From assembly GCA_964605665.1 (NCBI GenBank), contig CAZSDP010000004.1, positions 62,001 to 126,000 of the forward strand: DNA of 64,000 nucleotides. Direction: 5' to 3'. The translations under genes and the position numbers were made by a program. Below are positions 52,779 to 61,600 of the stretch, piece by piece. Below the pieces are notes generated by a model. It was not told the DNA's origin. It was given only the letters and a program-made list of their open reading frames with translations, and did not search any database. Within the stretch, counting starts at the first letter, position 1. The number at the start of each line of letters is the position of its first letter. Source of the DNA: CAZSDP01 sp964605665. Its GTDB lineage: Bacteria > Planctomycetota > UBA8108 > UBA1146.

Positions 52779-55689
52779 CGATCACGACCGCCTTCCCCGG
52801 CTCAAAGTCGATCTGTTGAGACTTTTCACCGTGAATCACCTTGACCGAGACTTTCCTCGAAGGAGTGAGAACCGCTTTTTTCAGCGCCCCCTCCTTCCAG
52901 CTGAGATCGACTTCAATTCCTTGGCGGGTACGCAGACCTGTGATCGATCCATTCTTCCAGCTCGAAGGGAGCGCGGGGAGCAACCTGAGAACCCCACCGT
53001 GTGATTGCATCAGCGCCTCCGCCACCCCTGCGGTCCCTCCGAAATTCCCGTCGATTTGGAAGGGGGGGTGGTCGTCGAAGAGGTTGATGTGGGTGCTCTT
53101 GGCGAGAAGCAGGTCGAGATTCTCCGACACCTTTTCTCCTTCGCCGAGACGTGCCCATTGGCTGACCAGCCACGCACGACTCCACCCCGTATGTCCACCT
53201 CCATGGGCGAGCCTCGTTTCGAGTGATTTGCGAGCGGCGGCAAAACGCTCTCGGTCGATATCCGCGGTCCAAAGCTCAGCGGGATGCAGCCCGTAGAGAT
53301 GGGAGAAGTGACGGTGCCCCGGTTCGACCTCTTCATAGGGAAGCCGCCACTCGAGAATGCGGCCATCGTCCCCGATCTTCGGCAGTGCGAGGTTCGATCG
53401 AGCTGCGAGGAGGCGGTCCTTCAGCGGAGTTTCCAGGTCGAGGACCTCGATCGTCTTCAGCGAGAAGTCGAAGAGGTCCGCGATAATCTCGAGATCGACC
53501 GAATTGCCGATTCCGACGTCCGCCACTCTTCCTTCGCTGGTTCGAAATGAGTTTTCGGGGGAGCTCGAGGGACCCGCGATCAGCTTGCCGCTTTCCGGAT
53601 CGGGGAAGAGATTCGCGAGATGGAACTGGCAGGCGCCTTCTAGTGCCGGCCACGCTCGGTCACGCAGAAAATCCTCATCGCCAGTGTACTGATAGTGCTC
53701 CCAAAGATGGCGACAGAGCCACGCTCCGCCATAGGGCCACAGCCCCCAGACGGTTCGTCCGATGGGGGCGGTGAAGGCCCAGATGTCGGAGGTGTGATGG
53801 GCCACCCAGCCAGGAGCATCGTAGTGGACTTCTGCCGTTTTCTGACCGCGTACGCGGAGGCGATCGAGATAGTCGAAGAGCGGCAGGTGGCATTCGGAAA
53901 GTGCCGTGACCTCCGCTGGCCAGTAGTTCATCTGTAGATTGATGTTGATGTGATAGTCCGCATTCCAAGGGGCTTCGAGATGATGATTCCACAACCCTTG
54001 GAGGTTGGCGGGGAGCGTTCCCGGTCGAGAGCTCCCCATCAACAGGTAGCGACCGAATTGAAAGTAGGTCGCAATCAGATCGGGATCGGATCTCCCTTCC
54101 CGAACCGCTTGGAGTCTGAGATCGGTCGGCTCTTTCCGACGGGAGGTTTCCCCTAAGTCGATCGAAACGCGATCAAACAACTTCGAGTGATCTTCGAGAT
54201 GACGGCGGCGCATCGTGTCGTAACTGGTCAACCGAGAGAGGGTGTCGACATTGTGACTCTGGGGACTTTTGCCTCCATAGTCGGTGGCAGCGGTGATCAC
54301 AAACACGACACTGTCCGCATCGCGAATCTCGATCGTTCTCGTTTTGCTCACCAATTGGCCGCCGCTGGTTTCAACTTGAACGCGAGCTTGGTACTGAACT
54401 CCCAGTTCTTTGCCCTGATGCTGCGCTCTCCCAGCGAGGAGCAGTTGCTGCGGTGCGACCGCAGCGGTGATGTCTCGGTTCCCCGGTCGATCGAGTGACA
54501 ATGTGCCGGTGACCTGCCCAGGTCGATCAGAACTGATCCGCACGATGATCACATCATGGGGTGCGCTCGCAAAGACCTCGCGGACGAAGCGGGTCTCTCC
54601 CGACTGAAACTCGGTGGTTGCAATGCCGGTAGCGAGATCGAGCGAGCGTTGATACTCACGGGCCTCCAAAATTCGTGGACTGTGAAAGCGAAGATCGCCC
54701 AAAGTCTGATGACTACGAATCCGACGCGGAGTCATGAACTTCTCTTGGAGTAGCCGTTGCGCTTCGATGATCTTCCCCTCGACCATCAGTGCACGTGCTT
54801 CGCGGAATGCTTCCGCTGCTCCGGGGCGATCTCTCTCGATCGGCTTTCCCGCCCAGAGGCTCTCTTCATTCAGTTGCAGATGGAGGGTCTGCGGATCTCC
54901 GTGAACCATCGCTCCCAGCCGTCCATTGCCGACGGGGAGTGCTTCGGTCCAAGTCGTGGCCGGCTGCTGATACCACAACGATCGCGTTGAGGATGGGGCA
55001 GCAACTTTACCACTGATCAGAATTCCATTCCCCGGGGCGATCGCCCCTGGACCTTGGCTCGAAAGGTATTGCCGCACCACCAGATTGGCGAGGGGGTCGG
55101 CGGGATTGTGATTCCACTTGGCGTACTCCGCGGAATCTCCAGTGCGAAAGAGCCAAGTGCCTCCTCCCAAGGTGAGGACTCCGTTGGGCCCCCTCAGATG
55201 GAGTGGGCCTTCGGTGATGCCACCCGCACCACCGGAGTCGTGGACGCGGACTGCGATCAAGTTCGCCTGTCCTGGGCGGACCAAACTAGCGGGGACCGAA
55301 TAGCGTCGGGTTTGGTTCCAGGCAGTCAACGAGTTCGGGGGGAAGGTCCCCGTCTCACCGATCTTCTCTCCGTTGAAAAAGGTCTGATCGACGTCATCGA
55401 TTTTTCCCAAGGAGAGGCTCAACTCCGAGTCGCTCCACTCTTTCGGGATCACCACGAACGCTCGATACCAAGCAGTTCCGTCATAGTCTCCGAGGTTGGT
55501 GTCGGGAATCTCCGACCAGCGCCCCGGAACAGGAACCAACTGCCACTCATCGTCGGCGAGGGCGTGCGAGGTGACGAGCGAGAGAAGGCTGATGAGCGTG
55601 GTGAAGACGAAGCGACACACTCTCTTCGCTGGTGGCCACGTGCCTGCTGAAGAGAGTACGGTCAGCTTTGAGTTGACGGGAGGTCGCAT
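52768..55689 (-). CDS. GH95 alpha-L-fucosidase with N-terminal sugar-binding-like domain
   Basis: Exported glycosidase of about 973 residues. The start ATG 55689 has GAGG six bases upstream and yields a signal peptide (RVCRFVFTTLISLLSLVTSHALAD). Residues 30-200 form a jelly-roll domain like the sugar-binding part of GH2 enzymes (GTAWYRAFVVIPKEW, VDQTFFNGEKIGETG). GH95 begins near residue 240 (ATTWTEALPVGNGRLGAMVHG) with LNEESLWAG. The (alpha/alpha)6 domain has NADYHININLQMNYWPAE, the general acid in SSSPENSF and the Asp in PPFQIDGNFGG. It removes alpha-L-fucose (or L-galactose). The gene is followed by the overlapping sulfatase. Confidence 0.92.
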   Translation of the reverse strand: MRPPVNSKLTVLSSAGTWPPAKRVCRFVFTTLISLLSLVTSHALADDEWQLVPVPGRWSEIPDTNLGDYDGTAWYRAFVVIPKEWSDSELSLSLGKIDDVDQTFFNGEKIGETGTFPPNSLTAWNQTRRYSVPASLVRPGQANLIAVRVHDSGGAGGITEGPLHLRGPNGVLTLGGGTWLFRTGDSAEYAKWNHNPADPLANLVVRQYLSSQGPGAIAPGNGILISGKVAAPSSTRSLWYQQPATTWTEALPVGNGRLGAMVHGDPQTLHLQLNEESLWAGKPIERDRPGAAEAFREARALMVEGKIIEAQRLLQEKFMTPRRIRSHQTLGDLRFHSPRILEAREYQRSLDLATGIATTEFQSGETRFVREVFASAPHDVIIVRISSDRPGQVTGTLSLDRPGNRDITAAVAPQQLLLAGRAQHQGKELGVQYQARVQVETSGGQLVSKTRTIEIRDADSVVFVITAATDYGGKSPQSHNVDTLSRLTSYDTMRRRHLEDHSKLFDRVSIDLGETSRRKEPTDLRLQAVREGRSDPDLIATYFQFGRYLLMGSSRPGTLPANLQGLWNHHLEAPWNADYHININLQMNYWPAEVTALSECHLPLFDYLDRLRVRGQKTAEVHYDAPGWVAHHTSDIWAFTAPIGRTVWGLWPYGGAWLCRHLWEHYQYTGDEDFLRDRAWPALEGACQFHLANLFPDPESGKLIAGPSSSPENSFRTSEGRVADVGIGNSVDLEIIADLFDFSLKTIEVLDLETPLKDRLLAARSNLALPKIGDDGRILEWRLPYEEVEPGHRHFSHLYGLHPAELWTADIDRERFAAARKSLETRLAHGGGHTGWSRAWLVSQWARLGEGEKVSENLDLLLAKSTHINLFDDHPPFQIDGNFGGTAGVAEALMQSHGGVLRLLPALPSSWKNGSITGLRTRQGIEVDLSWKEGALKKAVLTPSRKVSVKVIHGEKSQQIDFEPGKAVVIDAE

Positions 55690-56000
55690 CGAGAACCTCA
55701 TTTTCTTCGGAGTGGGGGAGGCCCCATCGCATTTAAATCGACCCGATGGGGGTTGCTCGGTAGTTTCTCCTCCCTTGAGGATTCTGTCGAGAGAGGTCTT
55801 TGAAGACCGATACGATCGAGGGACTTTTCTTACCCCTTCGGCGATTGCTCGTGTATCGTCAATGTGGACTTCAGGGCACGGCGGAAGCCTTGTTGGGAAG
55901 AGGGAAGCCATGTTGGGAAGAGTCCAAAGTTTCTTCCCATGCCATCGGGTGGAGTCATGACTGATGCAATTCATCGTCAGATTCGAAAGGTGTGATCTCG
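55690..56000. other. Divergent intergenic region with a 20-nt duplication
   Basis: About 310 bases between the GH95 gene (leftward) and a zinc-ribbon protein (rightward); both promoters should lie here. Apart from the 20-nt direct repeat annotated separately, no gene or clear operator was found. A long open frame reaching upstream from GH95 to 56064 is not protein-like. Confidence 0.4.
55883..55922 (+). repeat. 20-nt direct repeat, 2 copies
   Basis: GGAAGCCTTGTTGGGAAGAG (55883-55902) is followed without spacing by GGAAGCCATGTTGGGAAGAG (55903-55922), differing at one base. It lies in the shared upstream region of the GH95 gene and the zinc-ribbon gene. Confidence 0.9.
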
Positions 56001-56606
56001 GTGAAACTGATTTGCACCATCTGTGATCGCTGTGGCGCTCCGCTTGAGATCGAGCCAGGGTCAAAAGCGGTGGTCTGCAGCTACTGTAATTGCCAGTTAC
56101 GAGTGACCTATTCCGATCAGAGCGCAGCGACCGAGGTCAGTGAAGGGCTGGAATACGGCAAACGCCAACTCGAAGCAGAGATTGAAGAGCTCAAGCTGAG
56201 GCGGCGACTCGATCGTCTCGATCGAGGTTGGCGGTTATACCTCGAGCAGTTTCGTGGTGAACATGGCCAGCTTCACATTCCTGACAGGAGTGTCGCTCGG
56301 GGATTGGAAATCACAGGGATTGCGTTCCTCCTCGGGAGCGGAATCTTCCTGTTACTCGGCGGGCTGGTTGTTTCGGCGGCAAACCAATCGGGATGGGAGG
56401 TGACATTCTACGGATTGCTCTTTGGGACGTTGATTCTCGTTGTAGGGGTGATATCCAAAGATAATGCAGCACGTTACGAAGTGAGAAGGAATCGCCATTC
56501 GAAGCGACGGCGAAAAATCTTAAAGCAGATCAAGAACCTGCGCCTCGATGACGATGCGCAGGTGGACGATGCGCAGGTGGAACGACCTCAGAAAGAACAC
56601 CGATGA
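56001..56606 (+). CDS. Zinc-ribbon, coiled-coil, membrane protein
   Basis: About 201 residues. N-terminal zinc ribbon (CTICDRCGAPLEI ... VVCSYCNCQL), a charged coiled coil (QLEAEIEELKLRRRLDRLDRGWRLYLEQF, about residues 55-85), two transmembrane helices (about 105-150) and a basic C-tail (RRNRHSKRRRKILKQIKNL) ending in a small duplication (DDAQVDDAQV, from a 15-nt repeat). GTG 56001 is better spaced from AAAGG than GTG 55992. The ATG of the next gene overlaps its stop. No function is known. Confidence 0.65.
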   Translation: MKLICTICDRCGAPLEIEPGSKAVVCSYCNCQLRVTYSDQSAATEVSEGLEYGKRQLEAEIEELKLRRRLDRLDRGWRLYLEQFRGEHGQLHIPDRSVARGLEITGIAFLLGSGIFLLLGGLVVSAANQSGWEVTFYGLLFGTLILVVGVISKDNAARYEVRRNRHSKRRRKILKQIKNLRLDDDAQVDDAQVERPQKEHR

Positions 56607-56974
56607 AACCGATACGACTCACCGAGAAGTTCTCGCAGATCGATCAGCCGTGGTCACCGCGGGTGGTCGCTGCCTTGAATGGCCAAGAGGTGAAACTCGC
56701 CAAGTTGGAAGGTGAATTCATCTGGCACGCTCACGAGGACGAAGATGAACTTTTTCTGGTGATCTCCGGTGAGCTCGAAATCGAGCTCCGCGAAGATGGG
56801 GTGGAGAAGTCGGTCACCCTCGCTCCGGGAGAGTTGGTGGTCGTTCCTCGTGGAGTGGAGCATCGACCGATTGCTCGACAAGGGGCGGAAGTCCTGTTGT
56901 TCGAGCCGTCTGGAACCGTCAATACCGGCACCGCAGGGGGAGAACGCACCGTAGAGAACCCAGAGTGGCTCTGA
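56603..56974 (+). CDS. Small cupin-domain protein
   Basis: Single-domain cupin of 123 residues. Motif 1 is WHAHEDEDELFLVISGELEIEL with His, His and Glu metal ligands, and motif 2 is PGELVVVPRGVEHRP with the last His. Small cupins can be isomerases, dioxygenases or storage-type proteins; the metal site is intact, but there is no hint of the substrate. It is coupled to the zinc-ribbon gene by an ATGA overlap. Confidence 0.85.
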   Translation: MKPIRLTEKFSQIDQPWSPRVVAALNGQEVKLAKLEGEFIWHAHEDEDELFLVISGELEIELREDGVEKSVTLAPGELVVVPRGVEHRPIARQGAEVLLFEPSGTVNTGTAGGERTVENPEWL

Positions 56975-57137
56975 GGACCGAGAGTGGCTTTGGATCGATT
57001 CTCCTCGTGGATCGTCAAGGTGACCACCGAACGGGGTCGATCATCGAAAACCGCCGATCGAAGCGCCTAAAGTGGGGAAGAACTTCGTCGGGTGCTCTTG
57101 TACTCCTGCCCCGAAATCGGCATCCTTCACGGTTCGC

Positions 57138-57214
57138 GCGCCCCTAGCTCAACTGGATAGAGCATCTGACTTCGGATCAGAAGGTTGAGGGTTCGAATCC
57201 TTCGGGGCGTGCCA
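57138..57214 (+). tRNA. tRNA-Arg (anticodon UCG)
   Basis: Cloverleaf of 77 bases including encoded CCA. Acceptor GCGCCCC (57138-57144) pairs with GGGGCGT (57204-57210), discriminator G. The D-arm is TAGCTCAACTGGATAGAGC, the anticodon stem TCTGA/TCAGA with loop CTTCGGA giving anticodon TCG, and the T-arm contains GGTTCGAATCC. It decodes CGA. A five-copy T-rich repeat starts three bases after the CCA. Confidence 0.97.
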
Positions 57215-57216
57215 TT

Positions 57217-57295
57217 TTTTTATCCCACTCGATTTTTATTCCACTCGATTTTTATCCCACTCGATTTTTATCCCACTCGATTTTTATCCCACTCG
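57217..57295 (+). repeat. 16-nt T-rich tandem repeat after the tRNA, 5 copies
   Basis: Unit TTTTTATCCCACTCGA; copies start at 57217, 57233, 57249, 57265 and 57281 (the last lacks the final A). One copy has ATT for ATC. Each unit carries a five-T run, so the array presents repeated U-tracts just after the tRNA and may help release its transcript. Confidence 0.95.
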
Positions 57296-57415
57296 TGCGC
57301 GGCCCCCGGTCACCTTCCCCAAATGCGCTGTTCTTCTGGAGCTCGTTCTCCAAGTCTGACCTGATTGAAATGGGCCAGAGATCATCTCGCTTGCTGCTGG
57401 CGAATCGAGTTCACC

Positions 57416-57892
57416 TCAGCCCTTGCCGTCTGCGAGATCGCGGACTTTGCCGATCACTTCGGTGGAGGAGCGGGCGTGTTCGGTCAACGCCTCGATCAAG
57501 GCGGGGACCTGCCGCAGTGCGGCGATCCGCAGAGTGGAGTCCGCTTCGGTGAGGGGGATCACCTCCAAGACGCGCAGTACTTCCGTGCCGTCGCTGAGGG
57601 CGTTCTCTCCGACCTCTGCTCGACGGATGCAGAGAATCGAGCCTCGTCCAGCCGGTCTTGGGTCGGGAGCGTATCCGAGTTGGCGCTCGATTCGTGTCGA
57701 GACATTGCTCGCACTGACACTCATGTCGTGGGTGTCGAGGGGGGTCTGCATCAACCAGAGTTCGAAGTCGATTCCGAAGCTCGCCAGCTTCTGTTCGAGT
57801 CCACCGATCACTCCTCCGAGATCAGCGGAAACGTCCTTCAATTCTCGAGTCGCCTGACCGAGGTCAGAGAAGAGTCGGTCGAGGTCTGCCAT
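57416..57892 (-). CDS. Hypothetical helical protein
   Basis: 158 residues, family not recognised. The ends are predicted helical (LDRLFSDLGQATRELKDVSADLGGVIGGLEQKL at residues 4-36; RQVPALIEALTEHARSSTEVIGKVRDLADG near the end), the middle probably beta (GRGSILCIRRAEVG, RVLEVIPL). No signal peptide or membrane helix. The start has AAGGGG six bases upstream, so the gene is probably real. It lies between two tandem-repeat arrays and has no close neighbour on its strand. Confidence 0.6.
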   Translation of the reverse strand: MADLDRLFSDLGQATRELKDVSADLGGVIGGLEQKLASFGIDFELWLMQTPLDTHDMSVSASNVSTRIERQLGYAPDPRPAGRGSILCIRRAEVGENALSDGTEVLRVLEVIPLTEADSTLRIAALRQVPALIEALTEHARSSTEVIGKVRDLADGKG

Positions 57893-57993
57893 CGATCACC
57901 CCTTCAGAAAATAGAGGTCCAATTTTAGATCGCCTCATCGAGGTCGCCGAGTTGCGGTCTACTCATCGCGATCGCGACCGCCGTTTCAACGAG

Positions 57994-58053
57994 AGCACCG
58001 TCATCCCCAGCACCGTCATCCCCAGCACAGGACTCCCCAGCACCGGTTATCCC
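57994..58053 (+). repeat. 15-nt tandem repeat, 4 copies
   Basis: Unit AGCACCGTCATCCCC; copies start at 57994, 58009, 58024 and 58039. The first two are identical and the last two diverge in the middle (AGGACT, CGGTTA). It lies between the hypothetical gene and the esterase gene. The unit is a multiple of three, but the frames through it do not look like protein. Confidence 0.9.
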
Positions 58054-58151
58054 GTTCAATGTGCATCCGTCCACAGTGGATGATCGGTGAGTGTAGTCGA
58101 AGATCGGGGAGAGACCTAGCCGCGACGACCGCGATGTCGGAGAGCCCCGGC

Positions 58152-59555
58152 TCACTCCGCTTCGCTCAGAAGCTCAAAGAGAGCGAAGGCCGCTTGATTG
58201 GCGACAAATCGATTCCCCGCTACATTCAAGTGCACCCCATCGGTGGTGAGGATTCCCTTCTCCAGGTCATCAGGGTTGCAGATTCTCAGGTAGCTGCGGC
58301 TCGCTTCACGCAGGTCACAGAGGTGGACGCCCGTATCTTGCGCGACCTGACGGCTGATCGCGGCGTACTCCTCCAACATCGGATCGAGAGCGTTCGATCG
58401 CTTCTCCCCGATCACGGTGGGGGTCGCGAGAATCACGCGTGCTCCCTGCGCTTCGATTTTCGCGATCAAATCTCTCAGCCCCGCTTCGAACTGTTCTTGG
58501 GGAGTTCCTTGCCCATGCTGTGAGTGCCAGACGTCATTGATCCCGATATAGATGAAGACGAGATCAGGATCGTGACTCAACACGTCGCGCTCGAGACGCT
58601 TTTGGAGATCGGGGACCTTGTGCCCACTGATCCCCGCCCCGATGAACTGCACATCTTCATCGGAGATTGCGCTGTCGAGGCGGTGGATGTAGCCCTTTGG
58701 TTGCACGGCGGCTTCAGTGATCGAATCGCCAAAGAAGACGATCTTCAAGGGGGTCTGCGAATCGTCGCTCTTTCCCAGCGGAGTCGCGGGACCGGTGAGG
58801 AGCGAGATTCCGCCGCTGCGCTGGCGATCGCGGCGTTGCTCGAAGAGCCAGCCGATCACTTGATCACTCTGATAGGCATGCCTCCACGAGTTGTGCCCCA
58901 CTTTGGGAAGTTCGTCATAGCGGGGGGATCCCCCCAGAGTCTTCAATGCTTCGATGAGAGTTCGACTCTCTTCTGGTCGCACCACCGAATCATCGGCTCC
59001 GTGGACCGCCCACACTGGAACATCGATCAATCGATGGACACGCTTTTCATCGCCCCCGCCACAGATCGGGGAGACCGCGGCAAACCAATCGGGATGGGTC
59101 GAGCCGAGACTCCATGAGCCGTAGCCCCCCATCGAGAGGCCGGTGAGATAGATCCGATCGAGATCGACTGGCTGCGTGCGCACGATCTCTTCCAAGGCGA
59201 CCATCACCGCTCGAAGGGGAGCGCCATTCCACCAAACACCTTTCGGGCATTGAGGGGCGAGGAAGAAGCAGGGGAACTGCTCGCGCATCGCTGGTTTCGC
59301 CATCTGCTGGGGAAGGTAGATCAACTGTCGTTCGTTGTCGTCTCCTCGTTCTCCCGCGCCGTGAAGAAAGAGCACCAGTGGGTACTTCTTTTCCTTCTCG
59401 ATTTCTGCCGGAGAGAGGAGGCGATAGGGGAGGGTGAGCTCCCCGGCGGTTGCGGTCCCCTTCGAGAAGACCGGTTCAGTCGTTGCACTGGCGAGTCCAC
59501 TACAGAGAAGAAGGAATAAACAGGTACAACTGCTCAGCATGGCAACTCTCTTCAT
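58152..59555 (-). CDS. Secreted two-domain esterase: alpha/beta hydrolase fused to SGNH hydrolase
   Basis: About 467 residues, signal peptide SSCTCLFLLLCSGLASA. Residues 30-260 are a PHB-depolymerase/phospholipase-like alpha/beta hydrolase: LVLFLHGAGERGDDN, nucleophile in LTGLSMGGYGSW, Asp in VHGADDSVV, His in VGHNSW. Residues 275-467 are a GDSL/SGNH hydrolase: block I FFGDSITEA, block II GAGISGHK, block III IGINDV and block V TTDGVHLN. Both active sites look complete, so one chain may carry two esterase activities for acylated polysaccharide. ATG 59555 is favoured over upstream starts; the ribosome site is weak. It is downstream of the ABC exporter on the same strand, 84 bases away. Confidence 0.82.
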   Translation of the reverse strand: MKRVAMLSSCTCLFLLLCSGLASATTEPVFSKGTATAGELTLPYRLLSPAEIEKEKKYPLVLFLHGAGERGDDNERQLIYLPQQMAKPAMREQFPCFFLAPQCPKGVWWNGAPLRAVMVALEEIVRTQPVDLDRIYLTGLSMGGYGSWSLGSTHPDWFAAVSPICGGGDEKRVHRLIDVPVWAVHGADDSVVRPEESRTLIEALKTLGGSPRYDELPKVGHNSWRHAYQSDQVIGWLFEQRRDRQRSGGISLLTGPATPLGKSDDSQTPLKIVFFGDSITEAAVQPKGYIHRLDSAISDEDVQFIGAGISGHKVPDLQKRLERDVLSHDPDLVFIYIGINDVWHSQHGQGTPQEQFEAGLRDLIAKIEAQGARVILATPTVIGEKRSNALDPMLEEYAAISRQVAQDTGVHLCDLREASRSYLRICNPDDLEKGILTTDGVHLNVAGNRFVANQAAFALFELLSEAE

Positions 59556-59639
59556 TCTGCTATTCGGGGAATACCTCGGCGATCTCAACCGGTGAAGTGT
59601 AACGAGGACCGTTCAAGGAGAGAAACTCAATATCGGTCT

Positions 59640-61337
59640 TCAGACATCTTGTGAGTCATGAACTCGAAGCACACCCTCGGCGAGCACGGCGGTGCGGTCG
59701 GCCCATTTCGCGAGTTCTTCTCGATGGGTGATGGCGACGATCGTCGGTCGGTTGGCGAGCGCCGCGAGCTGGTTGAGGATCCGCTCTTCTGTCGCCGGGT
59801 CGAGATCACTCGTCGCTTCGTCGAGAATCAACAGCCTCGGCTCCCGGATCAATGCCCGCGCGAGCCCGATCCGTTGTCGTTCCCCGGCGGAGAGTTGTAG
59901 ACCTCGTTCGCCGACGACGGTCTCCAGACCGTCGGGCCAACGCGCCATCTCTTCGGTGAGGCCCGCTCGCTGCGCGGCACGCTTCACCTCTTCTTCGCTC
60001 GCCCGGGGAGATCCGAAACGGATGTTGTCGGCGATCGTTCCGTAGAAGAGATCGGTGGTGGCGGGGACCACGCCGATCGCATCTCGGATGCGGTCTCGAC
60101 GCACCGCTCGAAGATCGTGGCCGCCCACTTCGATCGTTCCCTCGGTCGGGTCGAGGAAGCCGAGGATCAGGTCGATGAGGGTCGACTTGCCAGCTCCCGA
60201 GCGCCCGAGAATCGCGACGCGCTCCCCCGCTTCGACCTGCAGATCGATCCCCTCGAGGAGAGGTCGGTCCTCGACATGGCGGAAGCGAACTCGAGACAAC
60301 CTGATTGTGCCCACGACGGTTCCAGGGTTGGGAGCATCACTTGGCCCCGGCTCCGCGATAGGGAGTTCGCGCATCTCGCGCACTCTTTCGAGGGAGACGC
60401 GCGCTCCGATGACCTGAAGACCGAGTTCGACCAGGCTCCCGAGGGGACCGAACGCAGTGGTGAGGTAGAGACCGAGTGCGACCAATTGACCGAGTGTGAT
60501 CTCCCCGCGGATCACGGCGATGCCACCGACCCAATAGAGGGTGATGCTCGAGATGAGGAGGCAGACGCGGGGAAGTCCGCTGGCGAGAGCAAAGGTCACC
60601 TGAAAACCGAGCACTTCGCGGATGAATCGATGCCCGATTCCTGCGATCCGCGCCTCTTCTCCTCGCTCACGTCCGAAGGTGCGCACGGTGCGCATCGACA
60701 GAATCGTTTCGGTCACCGCTTGGGCGAGGTCTTGTGAACGACGACGAAGACTCTCCGTTTGCCGACGCACTCTCAATCGGAAGATCGCTGCGGCCAAGAT
60801 TGCGATCGGGAAGGGCGCGGTAGCGAGGAGAAAGAGACCCGGGTCGAGGACCAAGCCCCACGTGACGGCGCCGATGAGGGTGAGAGATTGAGTTGCGAAC
60901 CCGAGCAGTGCCCCGGTCGCGATCTCTTGCAGTTGTGAAAGGTCTCGATTGAAGCGGGTGATGATGTCTCCGAAGCGAGTTCCCGCGAAGAATCGCAGAG
61001 GTAACTTCTGCAGGTGCGCGAGAAAGTCGAGTCGCAGATCGAGAAGGACCCGAGTGGTGACCGCCGCATACCAACGCGCTTGAACGATCCCCATCGCAAA
61101 GCGGATCAACCCCGAGCCGAGTAACACCGCCCCAAAGATCCAAAGCAGATCTTCCCGCGCCTCGAGGATGATTTGGTCGATCAAGACTTGAATCAGATAT
61201 GGCTGCAAGAGGCCGAGGACGATCCCCACCACCATCATCAGAAAGATGGCGATCAACCCGAAGCGCACCGGTCGCAGAAAGGGGGCGATACGCCAACGGG
61301 TGGTCGGTTGTTGCGGCTCCTCGGCGAGAACATCCAT
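59640..61337 (-). CDS. ABC exporter (half-transporter), candidate QhpF
   Basis: Permease-ATPase fusion of 565 residues that works as a dimer. Six helices (residues about 20-310), then the ATPase: Walker A LGRSGAGKST, signature LSAGERQRIGLARAL, Walker B LLILDEATSDLD, His in ITHREE. The Q-loop position reads VVPATTDLF, with Ala where Gln is nearly universal. It is transcribed away from the alpha subunit of quinohemoprotein amine dehydrogenase. In Paracoccus the qhp operon includes an ABC exporter (QhpF) thought to move the crosslinked gamma subunit, so this gene is a good candidate for that role; position is the main support. Confidence 0.85.
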   Translation of the reverse strand: MDVLAEEPQQPTTRWRIAPFLRPVRFGLIAIFLMMVVGIVLGLLQPYLIQVLIDQIILEAREDLLWIFGAVLLGSGLIRFAMGIVQARWYAAVTTRVLLDLRLDFLAHLQKLPLRFFAGTRFGDIITRFNRDLSQLQEIATGALLGFATQSLTLIGAVTWGLVLDPGLFLLATAPFPIAILAAAIFRLRVRRQTESLRRRSQDLAQAVTETILSMRTVRTFGRERGEEARIAGIGHRFIREVLGFQVTFALASGLPRVCLLISSITLYWVGGIAVIRGEITLGQLVALGLYLTTAFGPLGSLVELGLQVIGARVSLERVREMRELPIAEPGPSDAPNPGTVVGTIRLSRVRFRHVEDRPLLEGIDLQVEAGERVAILGRSGAGKSTLIDLILGFLDPTEGTIEVGGHDLRAVRRDRIRDAIGVVPATTDLFYGTIADNIRFGSPRASEEEVKRAAQRAGLTEEMARWPDGLETVVGERGLQLSAGERQRIGLARALIREPRLLILDEATSDLDPATEERILNQLAALANRPTIVAITHREELAKWADRTAVLAEGVLRVHDSQDV

Positions 61338-61600
61338 CGGGCGGTACTTTTCCTCTCTGGAAAGCTACCAGTCTCGAGTCACGGGGACCAATTTCCGGTC
61401 CTTTACCCTCTCCTCTTTGGGGAAGATTGGCAATGGAGGACCTCTCAGCTGACATTTCCCTTGTGGCCTCCGTTGCGATCGGATACCGAAGGGGTCAATT
61501 CCCCACGGGCTGTGCTGGATTTCGAGTGCTGCGCGATCATTTTTTCGCAGCCTCCTCCGGTCAAAGGTGTGCAGTTCCTGGGAAAGAATGGGCTGGATCG
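61338..61600. promoter_or_regulatory. Divergent control region between ABC exporter and qhpA
   Basis: These 263 bases must hold both promoters if the genes are transcribed divergently. It is less GC-rich than the flanks around 61370-61440. I could not identify clear -35/-10 pairs or a palindromic operator by eye. The open frame of qhpA extends through it, but the translation there is not conserved-looking. Confidence 0.3.

Noticed and set aside
55690..56064. A 125-residue N-terminal extension of the GH95 enzyme
   Set aside because: It has no conserved features and would bury the signal peptide; the 20-nt repeat lies inside it.
57925..58155. A 76-residue frame on the minus strand
   Set aside because: Its repeated AGDDGAGDDGA stretch is just the translation of the 15-nt tandem repeat, and no ribosome site is present.
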